DNA from: Pollenia angustigena
Lineage: Eukaryota > Arthropoda > Insecta > Diptera > Polleniidae
Assembly: GCA_930367215.1 (NCBI GenBank)
Contig: OV884059.1
Span: forward strand, 241,055,803-241,119,802
Length of the DNA stretch: 64,000 nucleotides
Direction: 5' to 3'
Both the position numbers and the translations under genes were made by a program. This document shows, one piece after another, positions 21,775 through 33,006 of this stretch. The first letter of the stretch is position 1; each line of letters opens with the position of its first letter. The notes under the pieces are model-generated. The model saw only the letters and a list, made by a program, of their open reading frames with translations. It was not told the origin of the DNA and did not search any database.

Positions 21775-21905
21775 TTTTTTGGGAAAATGTTTCCTGATGA
21801 TCTGGCCTAAGCAACCATACCGACTATCTTATCGCCCAACAATAATTTTCAGTTTTATTAGTTTTTTATCTAGAATCAAAATAAGGAATTAAGCACGACG
21901 AACAA
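21775..21905 (-). repeat. Interspersed repeat R, copy 2
   Basis: It reads TTTCCTGATGATCTGGCCTAAGCAACC, then ...AACAATAATTTTCAG...AGGAATTAAGCACGACG. The orientation is opposite to copy 1 at 778-885. The region upstream (TTTGTTTGCTTATATCTTTG, GGCTTTTCTAAAATTTTTTG) also matches sequence before the copy at 31220. Confidence 0.6.
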
Positions 21906-23430
21906 AATGTTAATCATTTTCAATGTTTAATCGAATCTTCGTTGCCTTTTATAAACTCTAAGCTTTTCGATATAAAAATATCAAAATAAAATTATTTACA
22001 TCTCGCCAATATTTTCACTTCAATAATAAATAAATTTACTGAGCAAAATCAAAATTGATGAACATATAGTTTTCAAACAAAAGGGATAAATATTAAACAA
22101 CTAGAATTAATCAAAATGTGAGCAAACTAACGCATATTTCCGACCACTAGCCAAAAGAAAGATGGACAAATATTTATATTGAAAGGTTTTCAAAAAAAAA
22201 AAACTCACCGATCTAACTAAAACCTTTTATATAAATGTAAGTTAACCATAAAATCTGCCAAGCACACATACTACAGACTAATAAAAATAAAATTAAAAAT
22301 TTGCTTAACAAATTGTTATGTTGCACGCACAATCTCCTAATCTGTTTCGAAAACTAAATCGCACTCCTACCATATTCAATCTAATGACAGATTATTTTCA
22401 TTACTTGTAAAACGTGGCCGCTGTTGGTCAAAGTTCCAGACAGTAACATTAAAACAAAAAGTTTTCATGTTAAAAATTTCTTTTGTGTTAAATTTCTTTT
22501 TATTTAAATGCAAATCTTAATAACTAGTTGATGAATTGAAATGCCGGTTCGTGCCACATGCTTGTTTAATTGCCAAATCCATCTCTTCAAATACGTTTGT
22601 ATGAATAATTTTTTTTATATAAAAATTTTTTAAAATACGTTAATCACACTTCTAGCAGAGTTTTGCAAATGTTGAAGGGAAATTAACCCAAAATTTAAAT
22701 TAAACATTTCAAGTCATCTGGGTTATTGAACTTTGACGTGCCAGTTAGAATTTTTATTGTGTAAAATTTGAAATGTGGATAAAAAGTTCAACTTAATTAT
22801 ATGCAGTTAACCTCAAAAGTATTAACTCATGATGGAATTGTGTATTCGTTTGTACACGTACCTTATTTCTATTGTACCAAGAGAGCCTTGAGGTTTCGGG
22901 GGGAGGGCATTTTTAGAAATGTATTTAAACAAAATAAATGTAATTAAATATGGTAAAATAAAAATTCAGTGATTAATAAACATAATAATAAAATAAAATT
23001 CATATTATTTTTAATAAACAAATTATTTTAAATATTTGTTTATAAAAATTAGTCTTTGCCAACGAGTTCCTAATAACCTTAGAGAAATAAAATATTCAAA
23101 AATATGATTTCTTTAAACTCTGAAAGAACTATAAATCCTAATTTCAAAGCTTTACTTACTTGCAGGAGTCGGGAATAAAATTTATTTTTGGATCTTTAAA
23201 TTTTTAAAAAAGCAACCTTAAGAAAATATCAGAAAACCAAGTCATAAAGAATATTTTGATCGTTTTCATAAAATCTCATGTATGTATGCATTTTAAATAT
23301 CTTATTTTTTCACCGATATAATTATTATTTCAATATGTGATAATAATCCATTGATTTCCCACTGATCGTTTTTAAAAGGGGCGATACATTTCTGAATTTT
23401 AGTCTAATGACCATTTTTTACAGCCAATCC
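21906..23430. other. AT-rich non-coding sequence
   Basis: About 1.5 kb with no recognised gene, terminal repeat or coding relic. Confidence 0.45.
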
Positions 23431-23630
23431 CACGATGTCACACGTAAACGTTCACATAAAAAATAAAATTTAAAACAAAACCAAATTGTAGAAAATTGCA
23501 ATTATACTGAAGACATCTGAAAGATCTTAAGATACTGATACTGTTCGGCTTTAAATATTGATTTCTATTACTACCAGGTTTTCGGAATTTTCTTTTTTTG
23601 CAGACAAAAGCACTTATCCTGTGATAAGTC

Positions 23631-23805
23631 ACGTCCAACAAAACTATTTTAAATGAAAATTTAAACATATTTTGTATAATTTAACCATTATATTGTCACC
23701 GACAACCAAATTATGGTTAAATTAGTCCTCCATCAAGAAGCCACAACAATATTATGGTTGCCTCGAAGCATGTTAAGGTTGAATGTGGCAATAATATGTT
23801 TTTCA
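23631..23805. mobile_element. Half of a hairpin MITE related to 1564-2043
   Basis: It contains GTCCAACAAAACTATTTT, GACAACCAAATTATGG, CCATCAAGAAGCCACAAC and ATTATGGTTGCCTC, which follow the same order as the left arm at 1564-1740. The right arm is absent. Confidence 0.55.
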
Positions 23806-25516
23806 TATCTCAGCCATTTGTGGACCGATCTTGCTGAATTTTAATAGCACAAAATGGTGGACTATATGTTACATAAATGTAAAACAATCTAGCCGCTATC
23901 CTGTCTGGAGTCTCCGGAAAACACATATCAAACGTAAGACTGACAGACGGACAGACGGACGGATCAAGTTCTCTCCTCATAAGGACCCAGAATATATATA
24001 CTTTATAGGGTCTAAGATCAATATTGCAGAAATTACAAACGGAATGACAAACTTTTATATACCCTTTTCCACCTGAGGTGAAGGGTATAAAAAGAGTAAT
24101 TTTTGGGATTTCAGTGCTCTGATTATAACTCAGCCATTTTTTAACCAATTTGACAGATTTATATACCGAAGTGTTTAAGAAGAAAATGCCAGTTAGTTGG
24201 GCTATAAAACTTGGACTCGGCAAGATCTATGGTTCCCGAAAATGGGTATTTTTCAAAAAAAAAAAATAATATTTTGCTCATAACTTTTTCGTATCTGAAC
24301 CGATTTTCTCGAGGTTTTGAGAAAATATTTTCTACTAAAAATTTCCGATCTTTTAATATATAAGGCGTAACCATAGGTCATATTACAGTCAAAAAATTCA
24401 GGTTATTATACAATTTTTTAAATTTTTTGTATGGGGAGGACCACGCCCACTTCTCCAACCCCTCCCACATTTTGTGTGTTGGTGTGTATTTATAACTTGA
24501 ATGTTTGCACCTAATTTGGAAACTTTGGTACTTGCTGTTCTCCAGACATACCGAAGAAAGCAATAAAAATACAACAACAAGGGATTTTTCGAAAAAATTA
24601 GAGGCAGTCGTGGATTTTTTGTCATATCTCAGCCATTTGTGGACCGATCTTGCTGAATTTCAATAGCACGAAATGCTGGACTATATGAGGAGGTCCATAA
24701 CAAAATGCAATAATTACACCATAACATTTTTTTGGATAAACGACAAAATGTAATTTAAGTAAGTAGCACAAAATTTTTTTAAAAAACAATTATTGAGGTA
24801 TTATTGTCTACAAAAAGTAATATTAATCACAAATTAATTATTTTATCTGACAGTTTGTTTTAAAGTTATTAAGATAACAAATTTGGAATTATTGCGTTTT
24901 GGTCCGAATCCATAGTATTTATTTCATTTTGCTTTGAACTGTATGAAAATGTTATTCACAATCAACTTAACAAAGGCAAAAGGTATTAACTAAACAAAAA
25001 TTCCTTACGTTTTACAGTTAAATAAGAGTTACCTCACGAGCATAATTTATTTATAAAGTTGACTTTTTTAAATTTCTTGTAGCGATTTATTGCAAAGATG
25101 TGTAACTATTGCATTTTGCTCTGAACCATTATATTTGATATTGAATTGCAGTGTAGTTATTGAGTTTTGGAATGCTTTGTATTAAAGGTTATATAGATTT
25201 CAATGTGTAGAATAGGATTCAATCAAAAAATCAAAAAACTTGAAAAATGTAATTATTGCGTTTTGTTATGGACCTCCTCATATGTGACATAAATATAAAA
25301 CGACCTAGCCGCTATCATGTCTGGAGTCTCCGGAAAACACATATCAAACGTAAGACGGACAGACGGACGGACGGACGGGCATCGTTAAATCAAGTTCTCT
25401 CCTCCACCCAGAATATATATACTTTATAGGGTCTTAGATCAATATTGTAGAAATTACAAACGGAATGACAAACTAATATATACCCTTTTCCACCTGAGGT
25501 GAAGGGTATACAAAGA
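23806..25516 (-). mobile_element. Two tandem mini-me/HINE-like units
   Basis: Each unit starts CATATCTCAGCCATTTGTGG and ends CCACCTGAGGTGAAGGGTATA, with GACGGACAGACGGACGG and AGAATATATATACTTTATAGG between (minus-strand (GTCY)n and TA-rich segment). The first unit is 23806-24092. An intervening body is at 24093-24618. The second unit runs from 24619 to about 25516 and is interrupted by the MITE at 24687-25279. ACAAACGGAATGACAAAC matches the HINE-like copies at 3829 and 12940. Confidence 0.65.
24687..25279. mobile_element. MITE with GAGGAGGTCCATAAC ends, 593 bp
   Basis: GAGGAGGTCCATAACAAAATG and the complement CATTTTGTTATGG-type right end (TTGTTATGGACCTCCTC) are terminal inverted repeats. The flanking tandem unit provides the empty site: ACTATATGTTACAT at about 23863 versus ACTATAT...ATATGTGACAT here. 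Comparison shows that ATAT (24683-24686 and 25280-25283) was duplicated. No transposase inside. Confidence 0.8.
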
Positions 25517-25777
25517 ACGAATTGCTAAAGGTAAAAAGTTTACATATCGCTTAACTGGTGATAATGTGTTTAAAGTGTAGCTACTCCAGGGGAAAGGTTA
25601 TTGACACTAAACTAGTCATATGATCATATCATATTAACATGATTCACTCGAACAATATCTGCGTGAGCATTATTTTAACCGAAATTAAATTTATCCATTT
25701 AGGGTATTTCAGTAACCTGTTACAAAGTGTCAAAAAGGTGGCAATTAACCCCCTCCTAGGAAAGCGCCATGGTAAAT
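25517..25777. other. AT-rich non-coding sequence
   Basis: Nothing recognised. Confidence 0.4.
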
Positions 25778-25911
25778 TGACAAGTCCCCTTCATATAAAG
25801 TGTAAGAACTAGAGCCGGTCCCTACCACTTTAAAACTGCCACGTGACAAGTCCCCTTCATATAAAGTGTAAGAACTAGACCCGGTCCCTTCCACTTTAGA
25901 ACTGCCACAAG
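25778..25911. repeat. 66-bp tandem duplication
   Basis: TGACAAGTCCCCTTCATATAA through AACTGCCAC is repeated once, starting at 25778 and 25844, with few differences (GAGCCGGTCCCTACC versus GACCCGGTCCCTTCC). Confidence 0.8.
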
Positions 25912-26403
25912 TTTGGTGCTAGTTCTAGTTCCCCTTTTTTTTCAAATCGAAAAAGTATTCGGTCACGACTGCGAGAATTACCTCCCTGTTTTTTTTTATT
26001 CTTTACCTTTTCCCATTTTTTTAAGTTAAATTCATTTAAAATTTTAGTAAATTATTTATTTCAAGGCCTACGAATGAATTTTGGAAAAAAAGATCATGAA
26101 TAAGCTTTTATTTATACCAAAAAAAAAAATTTGGAAAATAACAATTATTTATCCCAAAAAAAAAATTAAAATCAAATATCTTTAATATTTTTGGCTTAAA
26201 AAATAAAAACTAGAATATAACAATTGAAGGGCTTATTCTAAAAACGATATATTTTAGCCGCTCGAATTGGAAAACTGGTTTCATTCGTTTTTTTTTTTAA
26301 GTATATTTCCGACAATAACTTCAACCGCAGGCATTTTCAAGTCCAACGTTTTCTCTTCGCATAAAGATGGCACATATTTGTATTTGCAAGAAAATGTTAT
26401 ATT

Positions 26404-26647
26404 CAGCCATGTCCCAGAGAACAATTCCGTTTGGAAACGGAATTCATTCCGTATTTTGGTGCTTCAAAAAATGATGAAAAGTTTTTCTGAATGAAACCAT
26501 TTCTGTTTTCATAAACGGAATGGGAGTATTCTGTATCTGAAAAGCCAAAAAAACTACCAAAATACACTTTCTATCAATAAACAAATATGTTTTCTTCGGT
26601 TCCGAATGAAATCATTGCGAACGGAATTGTACTCTGTGACATGGCTG
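26404..26647. mobile_element. MITE with CAGCCATGTC ends
   Basis: CAGCCATGTCCCAGAGAAC and complement GTACTCTGTGACATGGCTG are terminal repeats, each followed inward by an AATTCCGTT block. The length is 244 bp; ATT/ATT flank the ends. Confidence 0.65.
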
Positions 26648-28330
26648 ATTAAAAGAAAATTTACTATTGCCAAATCGTTTATTAGTGAAATAAAGAAAAC
26701 ATATTTTAAGCATTCCTGGGGTTAGGAAATTTTCTTCCCCCCTTGATTTGCAACTGACCAGAAGTCTTAACTAACAGACCAAAACAAAATTTTCTTGTTT
26801 TGCAAATTACTAACAGCAAATGTTAAAAAAAAGTCAGCGCATATTTAGGCGCTTAGCAGTAAAACATGTAGAGATCAGAGAACCTCAAAACGCACTATTT
26901 TTGTGCATTTATTCATACGCTAAAATTTACAATAACTCTATACATGCAAAACAAAGTTCAACGTTGGTAATTTTTTTTTCCTCTCGTACACATTTGATAT
27001 TTTCATTTATTCGTTTTTTATTGAAAGTGCTTTATTTGCATTTTTGTTGCTCACGCAATATAACACAACTGAGTAAATTCAAAATAGCACATTCTCTATA
27101 CTTTTGTTTACATTAACAACAACAACAATAAACAACGATGAGACGCTTTTTCAAAATTAACAACAATAAAAACAACAATAACAAAAATACATTGTACCTA
27201 CTACTACTACTACTGTACTTTTTGTTTCTATGGAAATTGTGTGTACCTACATAAGTATGTGTGTTTAGTTTCATTTAAATTTTTTTTTTCTTGTACTACA
27301 TAGTTAATGCTGCATAAATACATGAGTAATGATTGTTTCATTTCTGGCTCTTTCGTTTGTATTTTTTGTTTCTTTACCAAACAATCATTTGCGCTCAGAA
27401 CACTTAGAATCTTTATAAAAAAAACGAAGGCAACGATTGTATAAATAACAAAGCACGATGTGCGTTATTTGAATGACTGCAAACCAGCAGCGAATATTTG
27501 CGGTTGCGCGAGTTTGACTGTATGACCCGTAAACGAGTGTATTTGTTGTCATGTATTAAATGCGATTTTTTTTCAAATGTACAAAGCCATTCTCTGGTAG
27601 AGATGCAGTTAGGTAAGGGAACTTATTATTAACAAATTAAAAAAATAAATAACATTTGAAGAGCTACGACATTCCCTTACTACGAAGCTGGTACGCAAGG
27701 AAGCATATTAAAGAATAACGGTAACAACAACAAAATTCAGTGTGCAAAGCTGATTGTTATACTCACTAATTTGTATATGCTCGCCATCACTTGCCATAAA
27801 AAAATATTTCAAACAGTTTTAATAAAACGGAAGAAAAAACTTTTTGAGGGTCGAAAAGGAACCCCAAAATTAATTTCAGTGATTTTGATTATCTGCAAAA
27901 CGTTATGATATTTTTTATATGAAAAAACATTTTCTTTCTGCTTTTATTTAATAGAATTAAGTTTATAGTTTTTACTAATGTTCGCGTTTTCTTCACGTAG
28001 CATGCTCTTTTTAAAATATTTTTCATAAATTTTCTTAAGTTTATCAGGTTTTGCTTATTGCCCCTAATCTGTTGAATGGTTTTTTGGAAAACAGTTATAC
28101 GGAAAAACGGACGGACTCAGCTGCGGTTTGTTTGGACCATTATCCTGGATTGTTTTCCTACTCTGGTTCTCAACAAATGTATAAAATTGCGTTGTTTTGA
28201 AAATCATTGAAATTTTTATTTCTAAAGTTATTTGCTACCTACTGTTTATTCTACAATTTTCTATTCTACAATTTTCGACTGTCCATATTAAACAATTTTG
28301 TTGATCCACGTGACCCTTAAAGTTAAAGTT
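26648..28330. other. AT-rich non-coding sequence with simple repeats
   Basis: Contains an AAC-rich tract at about 27114-27190 and a CTA microsatellite at about 27200-27215. A TATAAATA at 27439-27446 and a GGTAAGGG splice-donor-like site at about 27613 are isolated signals, insufficient for a gene call. Confidence 0.4.
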
Positions 28331-28460
28331 TTATGTGGTGTTAAAGGTGATAAGCAATTAATTGTGAAGAAAATTTTATATGAAAATCACTCAGTTTTTT
28401 GAGTACTTTTCATATAAATTTTACAACACAATCAATTGCTTGTCACCTGGAAACAATACA
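28331..28460. mobile_element. Small hairpin MITE (TGTGGTGTT...CACCTGGAAACA), copy 1
   Basis: Arms TGATAAGCAATTAATTGTG and CAATCAATTGCTTGTCACC plus ATATGAAAATCACTCAG / GAGTACTTTTCATATAAA fold back. A second copy lies at 31757-31886. Confidence 0.65.
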
Positions 28461-28539
28461 TTATTTTTAAGAATTGAATACTTAACTTTAGAATTTTTAA
28501 ATAATATCAAAGTAATTTTTGGGAATATAAAATTTTAAT

Positions 28540-29520
28540 TTAAAAGATTTTGTTATTCGTGCTTAATTCCCAATTTTTAGTCTTGATAAAAAACACTGAA
28601 ATCTATTGTTGATGGGATAAGCTATTCCTATGCGCATTTCACTGTCTGCTTCGGCCAGATCATCAGGAAACTTCATCCAAAGATTTTAGAAAAACTAAAG
28701 ATATGAAACCAAATAAAACTGTTAAGCGTTTAAGAATTAAATGCAACAATTCTACTTGTAACAATATCAAAGTTTAAACAAAAACATCAAAAATAAACAG
28801 TGAGCTTATCTTTTCTTACATTCCCCACTACAATTGGTTGGAATTCTTCCAACATTAATTGTAGTTGTAAGTAGGTAAAAAAAAAACAAAATAAAAACAA
28901 AACAACCTGCTGTAAATAATAAAACCTGTTGCAAGTTTCAGTTTTTTTAAGCCGCGCACTTGCCTGTTTATTATCAAAGTAATTTTTGGGAATACAATTT
29001 TTATTTAAAAGATTTTGTTATTCGTGCTTAATTCCCAATTTTTTTCTTGATAAAAACACTGAAATTTATTTCTCTGGTTGCTTAGGCCCGATCGTCAGGA
29101 AACTTTAAACTTTGATATTGTTACAAGTAGAACTGTTGCATTTAATTCTGAAACGCTTAGCAGTTTTATTTGATTTAATATCATTAGGTTTTCTAAAATC
29201 TTTGGATGAAGTTTCCTGACGATCCGGCCTAAGCAACCAGTAAAATGCGCATAGGAATAGCTTATCCCATCAACAATAAATTTCAGGGTTTTTATCAAGA
29301 ATAAGAATTGGGAATTAAGCACGAATAACAAAATCTTTTAAATTAATATTTTTTAATAATTTTTAATCATTAATAAAATTTTGTGTAACATGTTTAATTC
29401 CCAATTTTTATTCTGGATAATGATGATCTGGCCAGAGTAACCAGTGAAATGCGGATAGAAACAAGCACAATATAAATTTCAGTGTACTTATCAAGAACAA
29501 AAAAAAAAAATAATCTTATT
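28540..29520. repeat. Cluster of interspersed repeat R, four copies in both orientations
   Basis: Copies lie at about 28550-28700 (+), 29015-29104 (+), 29215-29345 (-) and a chimeric one at 29400-29495. All share AATTCCCAATTTTT, CACTGAAATTTATTG, GCGCATTTCACTG and GGCC[AG]GATC[AG]TCAGGAAACTT. The pair at 29015-29104 and 29215-29345 forms a hairpin together with TTGATATTGTTACAAGTAG sequences. ACTACAATTGGTTGGAATTC at about 28830 and AACAAATTGTAGTGGGGAAT at about 29679 are inverted relatives that also occur near 35396. The 78-residue frame at 29095-29331 is repeat-derived. Confidence 0.6.
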
Positions 29521-29852
29521 ATTTAAAAATTTCTTTGATAATAAATTTGCAAGTGCACGGCATACAAAACTGAACTGGCAAGTTGCTTTATTTTGATTTT
29601 CTTGCGCCAATTTGTTTTTGTTTTCATTTTGTTTTTTCTTAACCCAATTACAACTACAATTAATGTTGGGAGAATTCCAACAAATTGTAGTGGGGAATGT
29701 ACACAGAAAAAATTAAAAATTGTCTCTAATCACCAAATTTGTTCCAAATTCATATAATCAAGCAACCCATTTGTTGATTTTGCACCTATTACCAAAATGA
29801 TTATATTGATTACTAAAAATTTAAAAAATTTTATATTTTGAATATTTTTTTC

Positions 29853-30742
29853 CAGGGACCGAAAATAACAGTTATATTGAAATTTTTAAACAAAAAAAGC
29901 ATATAGAATTAAATGTCGAAAAACTGATTCAAGTATACCATATTGTTTCTTATGCACTTGTCAATGATAAAATGTATTGATTTTTAAAATTTTGATTTTT
30001 ATTCAAACTTAACAGTTATTTTTTTTACTTTTATTTTTTTGCACAAAAATAACTGTTATTTTTTATTTTTATTTTTTCGATCAAAAATAACAGTTATTTT
30101 TTTATTTTTATTTTTTTGAACAAAAATAACAGTTATTTTTTGATTTTTATTTTTTCGAGCAAAAATAAAAGTTATTCTCTAAAGAAATGTACGTGATTTA
30201 ATAATTTAGTTGACTTTAAATTTTTATTTTAATGTGTGGAATTTCTTATGCACATTAAAATAATTATTAAAGACAGTTAAATTATTAAGGCCCGTTTTCA
30301 CAACTTACCGATAGCTAAAAGAAGACTTTAAATGATCTTATAAAAAGTGTTCTATTATTAAAACTTCACATTAACCTAAAGTGAGCGATAAAGTAAATTA
30401 AGATTCATCCTACCAGGTAGGTTAAAGTAAAGCTGCCATACTGGAACACTTTTTATACGGCCGATAAAATCCTACCTTTAGCTATCGGTAAGTTGTGAAA
30501 ACGGGCCTAAAACATGTACATTTCTTAAGAGAATAACTTTTATTTTTGCTCGAAAACATAAAAATCAAAAAATAACTGTTATTTTTGTTCAAAAAAATAA
30601 AAATCAAAAAATAACTGTTATTTTTGATCGAAATAATAAAAATCAATAAATAACAGTTATTTTTGTTCAAAAAAATAAAAATCAAAAAATAACTGTTTTC
30701 ATCTGACTTTTATGAAAAAAGGAATAACTGTTACGGTCCCTG
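29853..30742. mobile_element. hAT-like non-autonomous element with AATAACAGTTATT arrays
   Basis: Ends CAGGGACCGAAAATAACAG and complement ACTGTTACGGTCCCTG are flanked by a perfect 8-bp duplication TTTTTTTC (29845-29852 and 30743-30750), typical of hAT. Each arm carries several tandem AAAATAACAGTTATTTTT units of about 50 bp in inverted orientation. The loop holds a smaller palindrome (about 30200-30287) and the MITE at 30289-30507. The 67-residue frame at 30482-30685 is the array. Confidence 0.8.
30289..30507. mobile_element. PIF/Harbinger-like MITE (AGGCCCGTTTTC family), copy 2
   Basis: GGCCCGTTTTCACAACTTAC and GTAAGTTGTGAAAACGGGCC bound 219 bp, with TAA on both sides (30286-30288 and 30508-30510). 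Closely matches 13915-14137. It sits in the loop of the surrounding palindrome. Confidence 0.85.
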
Positions 30743-31219
30743 TTTTTTTCTCAATAAATAATATTTTTAAATTTATTTAAAAAATGTTAAAAAAACTTTG
30801 CCGTTTCAAACAATGTGTTGATTGACTTCGACAATTTCCAACAACAATTTCACAAGTTTGAATTATTTTGTTTTAAACGAAATAAGTTTTTGTTATTTAA
30901 TTAATTTTTTAATTCAAAATTTATTTAAAAACAACTAAAATGTTAATTAAATCAAAATTATATTTTTAATTTCCATTCAACAAAAAAAAATTGACTCAAT
31001 TATCACATTAATTAAATTTAAATACTTTTTAAATAATTTTTTCGATTGATAAAAAGCTACTAATAATTTTTTTCTGTGTAAGAAAATATAAACACACTAT
31101 TTATTGTTGGTATTTTGTTTAAGCTTTGATAGTTGCAAAAAAGACTCTTTGACTGTTTGCGATTCTCATTTACTCTGCAGTTTTGTTTGCTAATATCTTT
31201 GGCTTTTCTAAAATTTTTT

Positions 31220-31350
31220 TGGAAGAATGCTTCCTGATGATCTGACCTAAGCAAGCAGTGAAATTCGCATAGAAATTAGATTATTCTCCAACAATAAATT
31301 TTAGTGTATTAATCAAGAATAAAAATTGGGAATTAAGCTAGACAAACAAA
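31220..31350 (-). repeat. Interspersed repeat R, copy 7
   Basis: GCTTCCTGATGATCTGACC, AGCAAGCAGTGAAATTCGC, CAACAATAAATTTTAGTG and AAAAATTGGGAATTAAGC match the family in order. The upstream flank also matches the copy at 21775. Confidence 0.6.
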
Positions 31351-31387
31351 ATTTAATTATTTCAAAATTTTGTAATCAGGAAAAAGT

Positions 31388-31605
31388 AAAAATACTACTC
31401 GCAATTCTACTGAAAGAACCAATGAATTTTACAAGAGATGTCCCAAAATGAACGCATTTTTATGTAAGTCATTATTTATTACCTACATCAATCTTAAAAA
31501 TAAGTAGTTATAGAAGCAATTATAGTAGCTATATAGAAGAAAGCTACTTAACAAAGAGTGAAAGAAGCTATTCATTGTAAAAAAGTAGGCGAAGTTTTTA
31601 CTGGG
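31388..31605. repeat. Partial MITE related to 52129-52404
   Basis: GAACCAATGAATTTTACAAG, TGTCCCAAAATGAACGCATT and the end GCGAAGTTTTTACTGGGA match the reversed copy at 52129-52404. The other terminus is missing. Confidence 0.6.
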
Positions 31606-31756
31606 AGCTTTATTAATGCCACTGTAATTACCTTACCATCAATCATGTAGCCGTTAGAGGCTTTGGATAGACTATTGGAATTAATAAACAAATAGAAAAT
31701 AATTCCAAAACTTACATAACTATTGCAATCGTATGGAACTAATGTTTCGGTTGGTT

Positions 31757-31886
31757 TATGTGGTGTTTCCAGGTGACGAGCAATTGAATGTGTAGTAAAA
31801 TTTATATAAAAACACTAAAAAAACTGAGTGATTTTCATATAAATTTTTCTACACAATTAATTGTGTTTCACCTGGAAACAGCACAT
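31757..31886. mobile_element. Small hairpin MITE (TGTGGTGTTTCCAGG), copy 2
   Basis: TATGTGGTGTTTCCAGGTGAC and its complement CACCTGGAAACAGCACAT bound 130 bp with matched interior arms; compare 28331-28460. Confidence 0.7.
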
Positions 31887-32998
31887 TAATCCTTATATGG
31901 CTTTCAGAAATTTTTTAAGTGATTATATTGTTTTGTTTGTAATTCTGTTCTGTTGTGAGTGACAACATAAATAACTATATTTTCATTATTTTGAGTTAAT
32001 TAAAGCAAGTTTACTTCAAAGAAAAATATATGCAAACATACATATAATTATAATTAAAAATATTTTTTCGTTCGAATAGCCAAAGCTCAAATGGCTAAAG
32101 TTGAAATTTCTAAAGGCCTTCTGTAAAAATTAATAAAACAATAAGTATTATTTCGCATTAATGACTCTATAGCGTGAATTTGTAAGACAACAAAATACAC
32201 CATATCAAAAGTTAATGTTCATTACTAATATGTTTTTTTACACAATTTATTGTGTATTTAAATTGTAGTCGATATTGAAGGGTTTTTATTTTCAATTTAG
32301 CTAGAACTTTTTGTTGTACTTCATACCTTTTAATATGTAATCAAATTATTAATTTAACAATTATCTAATAAAAGAAGGAAAAACAATTTAAGGTACAAGT
32401 TATTTTAGGTTTGTTTTTTAAAATTAGCTATCGCTCTAGCTCGATAGCAAACCTTAATATAAAAATAGTAAGAAATACACCGCAGTGTCACATCGATTCT
32501 GAGTCAATCGGTATATAAATACAAAGAGGTTAATTTCAAGGAACTGTAGAAGAATTTTTTTTTTATAAATTTGCATTTTTTTATAAATTTTTAATTTAAA
32601 ATTAACTGAGCTACCTAAATAAGAACGGCAAGAATCTTTTTTATGTCAAAACTTTTAGTTTTCACAAAGTTTATACGAAATAAACCTTTAGAACGCGTAT
32701 TAAACACCATCGGGCTGGAGAATCTTATTTGATTGGTCGCTGTATCGGTTTGTTTTATTAAAAATGTATTGGCAATAGAATTTCCACGTTTAAAAAAACG
32801 AATTTTTAAACCACCCTTTTTTATTACTTAAAAGTAGACAAAATAGCACGATATTTTGACAGCGGGTTGATATAAATGAATTAATTATTAATTTAAACGC
32901 TCTTTCCACGACGGATAAACTTTTGACCGTTTATTTCCGCTCATGAACTTTTTGTCGCTTCAACTTTTGTGACAACGTTATAAATGCTAAAAACATGG
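31887..32998. other. AT-rich non-coding sequence
   Basis: No gene or element recognised. Confidence 0.45.
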
Positions 32999-33006
32999 GT
33001 CATTAC

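Larger units (their letters stand above)
29700..31080. mobile_element. MITE with CACAGAAAAAATT ends, interrupted
   Basis: Left ACACAGAAAAAATTAAAAATTG and right AATTTTTTTCTGTGT, flanked by TA, match the uninterrupted copy at 39429-39910 block by block (CCATTTGTTGATTTTGCACC, CAAACAATGTGTTGATTG). An 890-bp hAT-like element is inserted at 29853-30742. A third, reversed partial copy is at 52990-53380. Confidence 0.75.

Noticed and set aside
27439..27615. TATAAATA with a downstream GGTAAGGG donor-like site as a first exon
   Set aside because: No open frame, initiator or further exon supports it.
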